From positions 1 to 32,090 of the forward strand of contig NZ_SSNW01000065.1 in NCBI RefSeq assembly GCF_004801315.1: 32,090 nucleotides of DNA, in the 5' to 3' direction. The notes under the pieces are model-generated. The model worked only from the letters and a program-made list of their open reading frames with translations. It did not search any database and was not told the origin of the DNA. This DNA is from Deinococcus sp. Arct2-2 (GTDB taxonomy: Bacteria; Deinococcota; Deinococci; Deinococcales; Deinococcaceae). Shown here piece after piece: positions 7,580 through 16,673 of the stretch (position 1 is the stretch's first letter; every line of letters starts with the position of its first letter). The translations under genes were made by a program, and so were the position numbers.

Positions 7580-8173
7580 ATGCCTACTCCTTTCAGTCTC
7601 CTCGAACGCCGCATTTTGAACGCCAAAGGGGTCAGTGACGACCAGTTGGAGCGGCTGCACGAACTCGGCATTGCGGCGCGGGAAGATTTTGTGACCGTCG
7701 GCGACCCCGAAACCCTGGTGGAACTTCTGCCCGACCTCGGCGCAGAGGTGGCGGGACGGGTGCTGGCTTGGGCGCTTCCGGCAGCCCTGCCCTCTGCCGC
7801 CGCACCCCTTGATACTGCGCCCCTCAATGGTGCGCCCACCCTGGCCAGCCCCCTGATCGTGAACACCAGCGACGCGGTGTACTGCGTGCATTGCCAGTTC
7901 AAGCAGCCCAAAGATTACGGCGTGGGCGATCTGTGCTCCAACTGCGGCCTGCAAGCCGAGCCGATAGAGACGTGCTATTGGTGCGCCTCGAGCGGGCCGG
8001 GCAAGTTCTGCCGGGTCTGCGGAGCGCAGTTTGTCAGCACCGCCGAACTGTCGCTGGCCCTGCTGCTGCGCCGCGACGGGGTCGCCAAAGACGACATTCC
8101 CCGCAAACTGGACGCCCTGAACGCCAGCGAAAAAGACGCCTTGTGGGGCCGGGTGCGCCGTGCGCGGCTTTAA
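7580..8173 (+). CDS. Double zinc-ribbon protein (197 aa)
   Basis: AAAGGA at 7567-7572 supports ATG 7580. Residues ~12-67 form a helical region with GVSDDQLERLHELGI, resembling a helix-hairpin-helix fold. A Pro/Ala-rich linker (68-95) follows. Two zinc ribbons come next, with Cys at 102, 105, 119, 122 and 132, 135, 144, 147, and then a charged helical tail. Such ribbons usually mediate protein-protein or nucleic-acid contacts in the cytoplasm. The next gene starts six bases after the stop and begins with the same ribbon pair at almost identical spacing, so the two probably act together. Specific role unknown. Confidence 0.65.
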   Translation: MPTPFSLLERRILNAKGVSDDQLERLHELGIAAREDFVTVGDPETLVELLPDLGAEVAGRVLAWALPAALPSAAAPLDTAPLNGAPTLASPLIVNTSDAVYCVHCQFKQPKDYGVGDLCSNCGLQAEPIETCYWCASSGPGKFCRVCGAQFVSTAELSLALLLRRDGVAKDDIPRKLDALNASEKDALWGRVRRARL

Positions 8174-8179
8174 AGCCTG

Positions 8180-10129
8180 ATGCGGGCGGTCTGCGAGCGG
8201 TGCGCCGCCCTTCAGCCTGCCGACTGGCAAGCGGGCGACCTGTGCGGAACATGCGGTGAGGCCAGCCGCCGCGACGTGCGCTGCCCGTGGTGTACGCGCC
8301 TGACGCCCAAAGCCGCCTTTTGCCGGGCCTGCGGCTCTGGGCTGGTGCCTGCCGCGTGGTACGGCGCGGCCCGCATGCTCAAGGCCGCAGGAGTCGATCA
8401 GTTCAGCGTGCCCGAACGGCTGGCACAGCTGCCGGACGCCCAGCGCGACCATTTTTCCCGGCTGTACGCGCCCCACAGCCGGGCGCTGGAACGGCAAGTC
8501 GATGACCTCGCCTATGTGGAAAGCTTTTTGCGGGGCGGCGGCTGGAGCCGGGCGCTGGAAGACGAGTGGCTGCCGCACTTGCCGCTGCCGCCCGAAACGC
8601 TGGCCCAACTCACGGGGCCGCCTTCACCTGCGCCCAACCATGCACAGGCAGCAGACCTAGAGCGGCTGGCCCACATTCGGGACAGCTCTCCCCTGCCGCA
8701 CACCGCGCAACTGGCGGCGCTGGCCCGCATCCGGCTGGGTGCGCCCCGCAGCGCGGAGGATTCGCGGCGGGCAGGCGAGGCCATGCGCTCCCCCGACGAG
8801 CAGCTGCGGGAGGAAGCGGCACTGGCGCTGGGGCACTGGCGCTTTGTCACCGCTTACGGCTACGCGGTGCAGCCCGGTACGCTGCGGGACGAACTGCTGG
8901 CGGTGTACAGGCGCAGCGGGCACGTGGAAGCGGCGCTGGGGCTGGCGCTCTTGGCGGCTCAATATGCCAACGTGCAGAGCCTTGCTTTTTCGCCGGAACT
9001 GTTCGCGCCGCTGCTGGGGGCTGAAGATCCCGGTGTGGCTTTTGCCGCCGCTCTGGTGCTGGGCCAAACAGACCTGTTGGTGGCCGCCCTGAAACATCCG
9101 GAGCGCCGACACGCGGCGGCCCGCTGCTTGATTCGGCAAGGTCAGGCTGCGCCGGTGGCCGCCGTGTTCCTGCACCTGACCCCCGACGAGCAAGAAGATG
9201 TGCTGAGTGCGCTTCGCTTCGGCGTGGGCCAAATTGGGGAGTGGTGTGAGGTGCTGGCCACCGTACTGGACACGTCGCCCTCGGCGCAACTGCGCCGTTC
9301 GGCGGCCCATGTGCTGGTGCGGGAAGGGCGGCCCGAGGACGCGCTGCGGTTGGTGGCAGCCGACCCCAGCAGCTTTGCCGATCCAGTGCTGCGGAGTCCC
9401 GCCCTGAGCGCCCATGACCTTGAGGCCGTGTGCCTGCTCCTGCTGCGCCTCGGCGAGTTTGACCTGTCCCGCGTGCCTGCCCTGTCTGAACTGGCCCGTT
9501 CTGGCCGCGCCGCACAGGGGGTTGTGCCGGGGGCTTTTGCCGGGGCAGATGAGGCAGGCCAACAAGAACTGTGCGCTTTTGCGGGGCAGCAACTCCGGGC
9601 GGGCGGCGGGCCGGGATTGCCCGGATTCTTGTGGCAGGTGATCGAGCAAGCGCCGTCTCTAAGCGTCCGGGCGCGGGCGTGGCACGCCTTGTCTGGCTGG
9701 TATCAATACCCGGGCGAGGGGCAAGAACCGCTGCTGCGCTGCTCGCGGGACACGGTGACCCGCTTTTTTGGCAATCTGCCCAGCTTTCTGGAACGGCTGT
9801 GCCGGGTCATCGAGCAGCCTGAGGTGCTGCGTGCGGCGTCCGGCTACGACGACTTTTTGCGCCTGCTCTCCGATGTGGATGACGACCTGTTGCCTGCGCT
9901 GCGGGAAGAGTCGGCACTGACAGGGCGCTTCAGGCAGGCCCTCTTGACGTTGTGCGTGGACGAAACCGCTTACAGCCAACTGCGGGGAGCCAGTGCGGGG
10001 CTGCTGGGCCGGCTGTGTGTTTCCGGCGCAGAGCGGACGGCTCTCCAGCGCCTCTTGCTGGCGCAGTTGGAAGCCGATCCACCTTGGGCCGTGCAGCAGG
10101 AACTGGCCCAGTTGAAAGGTGCAGGGTAG
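8180..10129 (+). CDS. Double zinc-ribbon protein with long HEAT-like helical repeats (649 aa)
   Basis: It starts six bases after the previous stop and has no clear ribosome site of its own, so translation is probably coupled. Residues 5-51 carry two zinc ribbons (Cys 5, 8, 22, 25 and 35, 38, 48, 51). The remaining ~590 residues are Ala/Leu-rich helices of the sort found in HEAT-like or armadillo-like solenoids (for example EEAALALGHW and RRSAAHVLVREGRPEDALRLV). There is no signal peptide or membrane segment. A scaffold role is plausible: the helical repeats hold a partner while the ribbons contact protein or nucleic acid. I do not recognise a named family. Confidence 0.6.
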   Translation: MRAVCERCAALQPADWQAGDLCGTCGEASRRDVRCPWCTRLTPKAAFCRACGSGLVPAAWYGAARMLKAAGVDQFSVPERLAQLPDAQRDHFSRLYAPHSRALERQVDDLAYVESFLRGGGWSRALEDEWLPHLPLPPETLAQLTGPPSPAPNHAQAADLERLAHIRDSSPLPHTAQLAALARIRLGAPRSAEDSRRAGEAMRSPDEQLREEAALALGHWRFVTAYGYAVQPGTLRDELLAVYRRSGHVEAALGLALLAAQYANVQSLAFSPELFAPLLGAEDPGVAFAAALVLGQTDLLVAALKHPERRHAAARCLIRQGQAAPVAAVFLHLTPDEQEDVLSALRFGVGQIGEWCEVLATVLDTSPSAQLRRSAAHVLVREGRPEDALRLVAADPSSFADPVLRSPALSAHDLEAVCLLLLRLGEFDLSRVPALSELARSGRAAQGVVPGAFAGADEAGQQELCAFAGQQLRAGGGPGLPGFLWQVIEQAPSLSVRARAWHALSGWYQYPGEGQEPLLRCSRDTVTRFFGNLPSFLERLCRVIEQPEVLRAASGYDDFLRLLSDVDDDLLPALREESALTGRFRQALLTLCVDETAYSQLRGASAGLLGRLCVSGAERTALQRLLLAQLEADPPWAVQQELAQLKGAG

Positions 10130-10131
10130 AG

Positions 10132-10186
10132 CGGGTGGGGCAAAAGCGTTCCGGAGTTTCCCCTCCGCCCACCTCTGCCCCACCCG
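10132..10186. terminator. Bidirectional hairpin between converging genes
   Basis: CGGGTGGGGCA (10132-10142) pairs perfectly with TGCCCCACCCG (10176-10186), and an inner CGGAG/CTCCG pair lies at 10152-10167. It sits between the stops of two converging genes. No strong T-run follows, so the termination mechanism is uncertain. Confidence 0.5.
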
Positions 10187-10195
10187 GTGACCAGT

Positions 10196-11476
10196 TTATC
10201 TCTGAGGCACTTCCGGCCCTGCGGTACCTGAATCTGCACCGCCCGACACCGCTGCGCCCTGTACCGATTGCAGGGCCATCATCATCTTGACCACATCGGT
10301 GATTTGGCCGGTGGCCTGCCCCGCGGCCCCGCCCCCCGCACCGTCCGAGACTGTAATCAGCTTGGCCTGGGCCAAGGCGCGGGCGATTTCGGGTACCAGT
10401 TGGGGCAGCATCTCGATTTGGCGGTAGCGCAGGTACGCTTCGCCGCCCGCCATAATCGCCTCGTTGACCTGCCGGATGCTTTGGGCGTTGGCGTCGGCCA
10501 TTTTCAGCACCCGGATGGCGTCGGCGTCGGCAGCGGCGGTGGCCTCGATCCGCACCCGCACAGCGTCGGCTTCGGCCTGCGCCAATTGCGTGGCCCGCAA
10601 CTCCGAAGACCGCTGGGTGCCGAGGGCGTCTTGCTTCAGCGCTTCGGCCTGCGCGATCAGGGCGGCGTTGCTGGCCTGCGTCTGGGCCAATTCGCGGGAT
10701 TTGTCGCTGATGACCCGCTCGGCTTCGAGCTGCGCTTCCCGCGCCCGCCGCCCCTGCTGCGTGGCCACGATGTCGGCGTTGGCGCTGGCTTCCGCCGCCG
10801 ATTGACGCCGCCGCGCATCGGCCACTTCGCTCTGTACCACCTTGATGTTCAGCGAATTGAAGATCAGCCCTAGGTCGGTCAGTTCCTTGCTGCACGCCTT
10901 GCGAATGATGATGGCGAGGGGATCGTCGTCGTCTTCAGCGGCCTGAATGGCAGGCAAGGTAGGATCGACGCTTTGCAACTGCACTGAAGGAAGGCGTATG
11001 GGCGCAGTTTTGGCGCTGAACAATTGATCGTGCGTCAGCAGGTTGATGGCGCGGCGGCCCGCAGACGACAACAGGTCGTTCAGAATCGCCATCTGATCGT
11101 CTTCGGGTTTAGAGAAAAAGCGGTTGGCTGCCGTTTTGATCAATTGATCGGAGTCGCCCACACTGACAATCGCGCTGGCCAGCACCCGCACCTTGATCGG
11201 GCGCGGCACGCCGAGGTCGTCTATATCGGCGGTCTGATCGGTGATGTCGAGATCCACGTTGATGGCCTTGCTGGACAGCGTGGTACCCGTAGTCAGCAGC
11301 GGCACTTCCAACGATTTGCCGGGGCCTCGGTAGATCACGGTGGTGCCGCGCAACCAACTGACCATTCGGATGGTTCCGGCCTGTACGTTGCGCAGGAAAC
11401 TACCGACGAGGATCGGAATGACCACCACCACCACCAACAGGGCGACGGCAATAAAAATAAGCGTATTGAAGTTCAT
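10196..11476 (-). CDS. Flotillin-like SPFH/band 7 protein
   Basis: 426 residues; AAGGAG lies eight bases before ATG 11476. A single N-terminal membrane helix (~5-29, IFIAVALLVVVVVIPILVGS) anchors it. The SPFH domain spans ~30-205. A long Ala/Glu/Gln-rich coiled coil follows (~210-330, with EAERVISDKSRELAQTQA and AEALKQDALGTQ). A Gly/Ala-rich end contains the usual ITVSDGAGG and VVKMMMALQ segments. Flotillins form oligomeric rafts that organise membrane microdomains. The NfeD-like gene 85 bp upstream on the same strand is their standard bacterial partner, so the two form an operon. The coil and tail order match flotillins better than HflK/C or stomatin. Confidence 0.82.
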   Translation of the reverse strand: MNFNTLIFIAVALLVVVVVIPILVGSFLRNVQAGTIRMVSWLRGTTVIYRGPGKSLEVPLLTTGTTLSSKAINVDLDITDQTADIDDLGVPRPIKVRVLASAIVSVGDSDQLIKTAANRFFSKPEDDQMAILNDLLSSAGRRAINLLTHDQLFSAKTAPIRLPSVQLQSVDPTLPAIQAAEDDDDPLAIIIRKACSKELTDLGLIFNSLNIKVVQSEVADARRRQSAAEASANADIVATQQGRRAREAQLEAERVISDKSRELAQTQASNAALIAQAEALKQDALGTQRSSELRATQLAQAEADAVRVRIEATAAADADAIRVLKMADANAQSIRQVNEAIMAGGEAYLRYRQIEMLPQLVPEIARALAQAKLITVSDGAGGGAAGQATGQITDVVKMMMALQSVQGAAVSGGADSGTAGPEVPQR

Positions 11477-11561
11477 GGCAAAGCTCCTTAAAAGACGTGA
11501 TTGGGAAAGGTCAATCTGGACGGTGAAGTTGACCTGTTGTTTCTGATGAAAAACTGCCCCA

Positions 11562-12227
11562 CTAACCCAAGCTGGAGACTGTACAGCGGTTGCGCTCTTC
11601 GTCTATGGCTTCAAGGCGCACCCGGTCGCCGCGCTTGATCCGCACGCCTCGGGTGTGTTCCGCGGGGGTTTGAAGGGCCAGCAGTTGCCGGATTTCGCCC
11701 TCGAATTCCAGTTGCACCAGTCCGTTGCCGCTGCGGTCAAAGTCGGTTACGGCTTGCCCCGCAGACATCACAGCGCTGCCGAGCGAGCGGGCGGGGCGCG
11801 ACTGAAACGTCATCAGGGCATTCCAGTACGGCCCCGTGAGCCAACGCTCGAAGGCGAGGCCGCCCACTGCCGCCAAGACGAACACCACTACGGCGGGCCA
11901 AGTGGCGCTGGCCGTCACACCGGTCAGGAGCAGACCCACCAAGCCGAAGCCCAGCACCACGCTGAACACCACGCGGGGCGAGGTCATGAGCATCAGCGTG
12001 CCGAGCCAACTCTCGCCTATGCCTGCGTGCTGGTGAGCTGCATGGGGGTGCGCGGCGCTGGCGTGACGGCCATGCGTCCCGATGTGACTGTCGCCAGCAG
12101 GATGGCCCCCAGACTGGTTGCCACCATGTTGCCGCCCGCCGGGCGAGTGTCCGTGCGCCAAACCCAGCGCGGCCATGACCATCAACCCAAGTAAACCGAA
12201 TGCGGCGGCGAACATATAAACGTTCAT
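11562..12227 (-). CDS. NfeD-like membrane protein with histidine-rich loop
   Basis: 221 residues. A hydrophobic helix (~5-24) is followed by a His/Gly-rich stretch (25-67, 11 His). Two more helices follow (~86-105 and ~110-130), and then a C-terminal beta-barrel-like domain (~150-221) ending IKRGDRVRLEAIDEERNRCTVSSL, as in NfeD OB-folds. The GDRVxV-like motif plus the downstream flotillin gene identify the family. NfeD proteins assist flotillins in the membrane. The His-rich loop is not usual for the family and could bind metal ions. GAGGAG lies about 10 bases before ATG 12227. The gene is first in the operon. Confidence 0.7.
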   Translation of the reverse strand: MNVYMFAAAFGLLGLMVMAALGLAHGHSPGGRQHGGNQSGGHPAGDSHIGTHGRHASAAHPHAAHQHAGIGESWLGTLMLMTSPRVVFSVVLGFGLVGLLLTGVTASATWPAVVVFVLAAVGGLAFERWLTGPYWNALMTFQSRPARSLGSAVMSAGQAVTDFDRSGNGLVQLEFEGEIRQLLALQTPAEHTRGVRIKRGDRVRLEAIDEERNRCTVSSLG

Positions 12228-12483
12228 GTCGGTGCAAGCTCCTCTGGAGCGCGAAGTGGGAGCACCCTCTCACCCGTGACCAGCCGTAGCCTAGTCCTGC
12301 GGTCAGGGGGCCGCGCAAGCTCAGGCCGTTACTGGATGCGTAACGCTGCAGCAAGCAGGGCGGACATGGACCAAGAGTTGACTTGAGGAGGGGACGTTGC
12401 CCTCGTTTGACCCACGGCCGATGGAGGACAGGGAAGGCCTGAATTTTCCTGAGAGTCCGCCGCAAGGCGCCGCGACTTCCCGC

Positions 12484-13289
12484 TCTGAGACTGCTCAATG
12501 AACTGTGGGCGGCCAGAGGTCCTGTCCGCCGGATCAAAACCCACTTCCGGATGCGGGCAGATCAGGCGTGGCGAGCCGGAGACAGGCTGCCTGAGCGGCA
12601 GGCCCGTGAGCCGGTGCAACGCGCCGGCAAGCCGGGGGTGGTGGGCGAATTGACCGAGATTTCAGGGACAGATCAGCGCCCAGCGCACGACCCAACTCTA
12701 TGAATGCCCGAAGAAGCGCCGCCGGGCGCTTGAGTTTTCCCAGTGGATTTCGCTCCCCGAATGGTGCCTATGGCCGAAGGCAGAGGCCAATCGGCAGGCA
12801 CAATGGCCGCGTGGCGGCCCTGACGGGTGCGCCGGCCCAAGCCTTAGGCTGCTTGCCAGAGTGCATCAGGAACGTGATCTTGGCCGCACAACTCTCCGGT
12901 TGGGGAAAATCAGCAGTCTTGACACCATTTCGCTCACGCCGGGGCGGCTGAGGGGCGAGGAGGGGCGCATGGCGCAAACCTATACTTCTGGAGGCGCGGA
13001 CCCATTGCAAGCGGGTCAATCACGGCTGATCCGCCTGGCCCACGACATCGCGGCCTGTCACCACGAACGCTGGGACGGTGGCGGCTCAGCGGCGCGGATG
13101 GTGGCCGTTGCCGATGTTCTGGACGCCCTCACTCACGCCCGGCCTGACAAAGCAGCGTGGACTGTTGAAGAAGCGGTGACCGAAATTCAGCGAAATGCGG
13201 GCCTTCAATTTGACCCGGAGACCGTCGCCGCTTTCGACACGCTCGTGCTGACTGGTGAACTCCGCAGCATCTTGGCCCGGTACGCCTGA
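12484..13289 (+). pseudogene. Decayed HD-GYP cyclic-di-GMP phosphodiesterase-type gene
   Basis: HD-GYP text is readable across several frames. An upstream helical part is LRLLNELWAARG...VVGELTEISG (frame a), then TTQLYECPKKRR (frame b). Next come HNGRVAALTGAPAQALG and IRNVILAAQLSGWGK, and after a shift in the AAAA run near 12905, ISLTPGRLRGEE. It continues LIRLAHDIAACHHERWDGGG-S-AARMVAVADVLDALTHARP and ends DPETVAAFDTL. The family LHDVGK motif, with the HD pair, reads LSGWGK. The segment containing the GYP motif is deleted between GGG and AARMVAVAD. With frameshifts, a lost HD pair and a lost GYP loop, it cannot be an active enzyme. The 142-aa frame from 12861 may still be translated but would be non-functional. 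Confidence 0.7.
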
Positions 13290-13394
13290 CGCGGTTCAGT
13301 TGACCCGAATCGACTTGAGACCTGAGCTTCAGTCCCGGACGGCCTTAAACGGCGGCTATCTTTTTTGGCAATAGCTCCTATCCACCTATCTGTC

Positions 13395-13423
13395 TTGCCG
13401 TTCCTTTAGCGGGCGTTTATGCT
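13395..13423 (+). promoter_or_regulatory. Promoter of the polyamine transport operon
   Basis: TTGCCG (13395-13400) and TATGCT (13418-13423) are separated by 17 bases, a near-consensus housekeeping sigma-factor layout. Transcription would begin near 13430, leaving an ~85-base leader before ATG 13515. Confidence 0.55.
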
Positions 13424-13514
13424 GGGGGCAGTTCGTTGCAATTCATGTCGGTGTGCTCGTGTTGGTGCGATGTTGGCCGCCCGCCCTTGTTTGGACTCTT
13501 TTCTGGAGGTTCCC

Positions 13515-14678
13515 ATGTTCCGACGTTCCTTTTTGACGGTACTCTCTGCCTCGCTCGTTCTGACGCCGCCCGCTGGGGCGCAGGCCAGCACCAAAATGCT
13601 CAGTAATTTGGGCAAAAGCGAGGGCCAACTGAGCATCGTGGCTTGGGCCGGATATATCGAGCGCGGCCAGAGCGACAAGGCTTACGACTGGGTCACGGCT
13701 TTCGAGAAAAACACCGGCTGCAAGGTCAGCGTAAAAGTGGCAGGCAGCAGCGACGAAATGGTCAGCCTGATGAATCAGGGCGGCTACGACTTGGTCACGG
13801 CTTCGGGCGACGCCTCGCTGCGGTTGGTGGCGGGCGGCAAGGTGCAGGCCATCAATACCAAGCTGATTCCCAGCTACGCCAAGGTGAATCCCAAGTTGCA
13901 GAGCGCCGCGTGGAATACGGTGGACGGCGTGCATTACGGCGTGCCGTACCAGTGGGGGCCAAACGTGCTGATGTACAGCACCAAAGTCTTCAAGACGCCG
14001 CCCACCAGTTGGAGCGTGCTGTTCAAGGCCCAGAATTTGCCCGACGGCAAGAGCAACAAGGGCCGCATTCAGGCTTACTACGGCCCGATTTATATTGCCG
14101 ACGCCGCGCTGTACCTGATGAAAACGCAGCCCGCGCTGGGCATCAAGAACCCGTATGAACTGAACGAGGCGCAGTACAAAGCCGCCACAGACCTGCTACG
14201 CGGACAGCGCCCCTTGGTGCAGCGCTACTGGAACGATGCCAACGCGCAGGTGCAGGACTTTACCAACGAAGGCACGGCGGCGTCTCCGTCTTGGCCGTTT
14301 CAGGTGAATACCTTGCAGGCCAACAAACAGCCCGTCGCCAGCACTATTCCGGCAGAGGGCGCGACGGGGTGGGCCGACACCACCATGCTGCACGCCGCCG
14401 CCAAGCACCCCAACTGCGCCTACCGCTGGATGGAATGGAGCCTGACGCCCAAGGTTCAGGGTGACGTGGCCGCGTGGTTCGGCTCGCTGCCTGCCGTGCC
14501 CGCCGGATGCAGCGCCAGCACGCTGCTGGGCAAGGAAGGCTGCACCACCAACGGCTACGCGGCGTTCGACAAGATCTATTTCTGGAAGACGCCCGTGACC
14601 AAATGTGCCACCCAGACGGCCTGCGTGCCGTATACGCGCTGGGTGTCGGACTACATCGCCATTCAGGGCGGACGGTAA
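13515..14678 (+). CDS. Polyamine ABC transporter substrate-binding protein, YdcS/PotD-like
   Basis: GGAGG at 13505-13509 fixes ATG 13515 (387 aa). Residues 1-24 are a Sec signal peptide (MFRRSFLTVLSASLVL...AGAQA). The mature part has the PotD/YdcS fold text: QLSIVAWAGYIERG, VTAFEKNTGCKV, GGYDLVTASGD, YGVPYQWGPNVLMY and a C-terminal RWMEWSLTPKVQ. These proteins bind putrescine- or spermidine-like amines outside the membrane and deliver them to the permeases. Several Cys pairs occur in the C-terminal half. It is first in an operon with the ATPase and two permeases. The cluster matches the E. coli ydcSTUV-patD set better than potFGHI because a gamma-aminobutyraldehyde dehydrogenase follows. Substrate is inferred. 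Confidence 0.82.
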   Translation: MFRRSFLTVLSASLVLTPPAGAQASTKMLSNLGKSEGQLSIVAWAGYIERGQSDKAYDWVTAFEKNTGCKVSVKVAGSSDEMVSLMNQGGYDLVTASGDASLRLVAGGKVQAINTKLIPSYAKVNPKLQSAAWNTVDGVHYGVPYQWGPNVLMYSTKVFKTPPTSWSVLFKAQNLPDGKSNKGRIQAYYGPIYIADAALYLMKTQPALGIKNPYELNEAQYKAATDLLRGQRPLVQRYWNDANAQVQDFTNEGTAASPSWPFQVNTLQANKQPVASTIPAEGATGWADTTMLHAAAKHPNCAYRWMEWSLTPKVQGDVAAWFGSLPAVPAGCSASTLLGKEGCTTNGYAAFDKIYFWKTPVTKCATQTACVPYTRWVSDYIAIQGGR

Positions 14679-14685
14679 GGCCGGA

Positions 14686-15735
14686 GTGAGCTTGGTGGCC
14701 TCTCCCCCATCTGCGCCGGATCTTCAGCCCCAAACTGGCCCCCCGGCGGTGGCCCCAGCGGTCGCACTGGACAACCTGACTTGCGTGTTCGGCAAGGTGC
14801 GGGCGGTGGACGGCGTGACCCTGAACATCGCGCAGGGCGAGTTTTATTCGTTGCTGGGGCCATCGGGCAGCGGCAAGACGACTTGCCTGCGCGTGATCGG
14901 TGGGTTCGAGGCGGCCAGCAGCGGCAGCGTGCGCCTGTTCGGGCAAGATGCTGCGCGGCTGGCGGCCTATGACCGACCGGTGAATACGGTGTTTCAGGAT
15001 TACGCGCTGTTTCCGCATATGAGCGTGCTGGACAACGTGGCCTACGCGCTGACCGTGCGCGGCGTGGGCAAAGCGGAGCGCCTGAAGAAAGCCGGAGCGA
15101 TGCTGGAACTGGTGAAACTGGGTGAGTTGGGCAGCCGCCGCCCCGCGCAGCTGTCGGGCGGGCAGCGGCAGCGGGTGGCGCTGGCCCGCGCCCTCGTGAA
15201 CGCGCCCAAATTACTGCTGCTGGACGAACCTTTAGGGGCCTTAGATCTGAAACTGCGCGAGGCCATGCAGACCGAACTGCGGGCCATTCAGCAAACCCTC
15301 GGCATCACGTTTGTGTACGTGACCCACGATCAGGGTGAGGCCATGAGCATGAGTGACCGCGTGGCCGTGTTCCGGGCCGGAAAAATTGAGCAGGAAGGCA
15401 GTCCACGTGAGCTGTACGGGCATCCCCGCACCGCGTTCGTGGCCGATTTCGTCGGTGGCGCGAACGTGTTAGGAGCCGTGCTGGTGGGCCAAAGCAGCGG
15501 CACGTATGCCCTGCGGCCCGAACAGATTTCACTCACCCCCGATCCCGGCGCACCCATGCGGGGCCGCGTGACTGGGCTGCACTATCTGGGCGCGACCACG
15601 CGAGTCGAAGTGCAGGTGGGCGGACAAACCGTACACGCCAGCGTGCCTTCGGGCGACGTGCTGCACCTGAAGATCAATGACCAGACGGCGCTGAACTGGA
15701 ACCCGGCAGACTTGCGGCGCTTGGAAGACGCGTGA
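14686..15735 (+). CDS. Polyamine ABC transporter ATPase, YdcT/PotA-like
   Basis: GTG 14686, seven bases after the binding-protein stop, gives 349 aa. TTG 14692 or GTG 14695, behind GGAG at 14683-14686, are equally possible starts. All ATPase motifs are present: Walker A GPSGSGKTT (~58-66), Q-loop VFQDY, signature LSGGQRQR (~156-163), Walker B LLLLDE (~176-181) and switch His in YVTHDQ (~214). A C-terminal TOBE-type domain (~255-349) fits the PotA/MalK group. It hydrolyses ATP at the inner face of the membrane to power amine uptake. Its TGA overlaps the GTG of the first permease, giving translational coupling. Confidence 0.88.
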   Translation: MSLVASPPSAPDLQPQTGPPAVAPAVALDNLTCVFGKVRAVDGVTLNIAQGEFYSLLGPSGSGKTTCLRVIGGFEAASSGSVRLFGQDAARLAAYDRPVNTVFQDYALFPHMSVLDNVAYALTVRGVGKAERLKKAGAMLELVKLGELGSRRPAQLSGGQRQRVALARALVNAPKLLLLDEPLGALDLKLREAMQTELRAIQQTLGITFVYVTHDQGEAMSMSDRVAVFRAGKIEQEGSPRELYGHPRTAFVADFVGGANVLGAVLVGQSSGTYALRPEQISLTPDPGAPMRGRVTGLHYLGATTRVEVQVGGQTVHASVPSGDVLHLKINDQTALNWNPADLRRLEDA

Positions 15736-16658
15736 CCACGCAGGGCAGAGCAGTGCCGCAAAAAGCCGCCAGACCCAGCTTCGGCAAACGCTACTGGCCG
15801 CTGCTGCTGCTCGCCGCGCCGCTGTTGTGGCTGGGCGTGCTGTATCTGGGATCGCTGCTGGGGCTGCTCGGCTACTCGTTTTATGGGGTAGACGACTTTA
15901 CCGGGCAAGTGGTGCCGCAGTTCACGCTCAGCACCTTTCGGCAACTGGTCAGCACGCCCAGCAACATTGACGTCATCGCCCGTACTACGCTGATGGCCGC
16001 CGCCGTCACGCTGGCCTGCGCTGTCATCGCCTTTCCGCTGGCGCTGTACGTGGCCCGCCTGACCGATCCGCGCAAAAAGGCGCTGTGGGTGCTGCTGATC
16101 ACGCTGCCGCTGTGGGCCAGTTATTTGGTGCGGGTGTACGCGTGGCGGCTGATCTTGGCGCAGGAAGGCGTGATCAGTTGGGCGGCGGCCAAATTGCACC
16201 TGACAGGCGTGCTGGACGGCCTGCTCAGTTTGCCCGTCATCGGCGGCACCAGCCTTGCCAACAGCTACTTTGGAATGTTTTTGGTGTTCGTGTACGTGTG
16301 GCTGCCTTACATGATCTTGCCGATTCAGGCGGCGCTGGAGCGGGTGCCTACATCGGTCACGCAGGCCAGCGCAGACCTCGGAGCGCGTCCGGCACAGACT
16401 TTTTGGCGCATTACCTTGCCCTTGGCGTTGCCAGGCGTGGCGGCGGGCAGCATCTTTACCTTCAGCCTCACGCTGGGCGACTACATCATTCCGGGCGTAG
16501 TGGGTGCGCCGGGGTATTTCATCGGGCAGATGGTGTACACGCAGCAGGGCGCGGCGGGCAATTTGCCGTTGGCGGCGGCGTTTTCTATCGTGCCCATCGT
16601 GATCGTGGGCCTGTATCTGGCGTTCGTGCGGCGGCTGGGGGCGTTCGATGCGCTTTAG
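15732..16658 (+). CDS. Polyamine ABC transporter permease 1, YdcU/PotB-like
   Basis: GTG 15732 overlaps the stop of the ATPase gene by four bases (GTGA). The 308-residue protein has about six membrane helices, the first being PLLLLAAPLLWLGVLYLGSL. The permease EAA-type loop reads [24 protein letters not shown]. It forms one half of the channel and contacts the ATPase through that loop. It ends at 16658; the partner permease starts only after a 183-bp gap containing an inverted-repeat element. Confidence 0.87.
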   Translation: MTTQGRAVPQKAARPSFGKRYWPLLLLAAPLLWLGVLYLGSLLGLLGYSFYGVDDFTGQVVPQFTLSTFRQLVSTPSNIDVIARTTLMAAAVTLACAVIAFPLALYVARLTDPRKKALWVLLITLPLWASYLVRVYAWRLILAQEGVISWAAAKLHLTGVLDGLLSLPVIGGTSLANSYFGMFLVFVYVWLPYMILPIQAALERVPTSVTQASADLGARPAQTFWRITLPLALPGVAAGSIFTFSLTLGDYIIPGVVGAPGYFIGQMVYTQQGAAGNLPLAAAFSIVPIVIVGLYLAFVRRLGAFDAL

Positions 16659-16673
16659 GTTGCGGTTTAAAAC

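Noticed and set aside
10268..10873. Plus-strand open frames opposite the flotillin gene
   Set aside because: They are antisense shadows of the coiled-coil coding region, without family motifs or ribosome sites.
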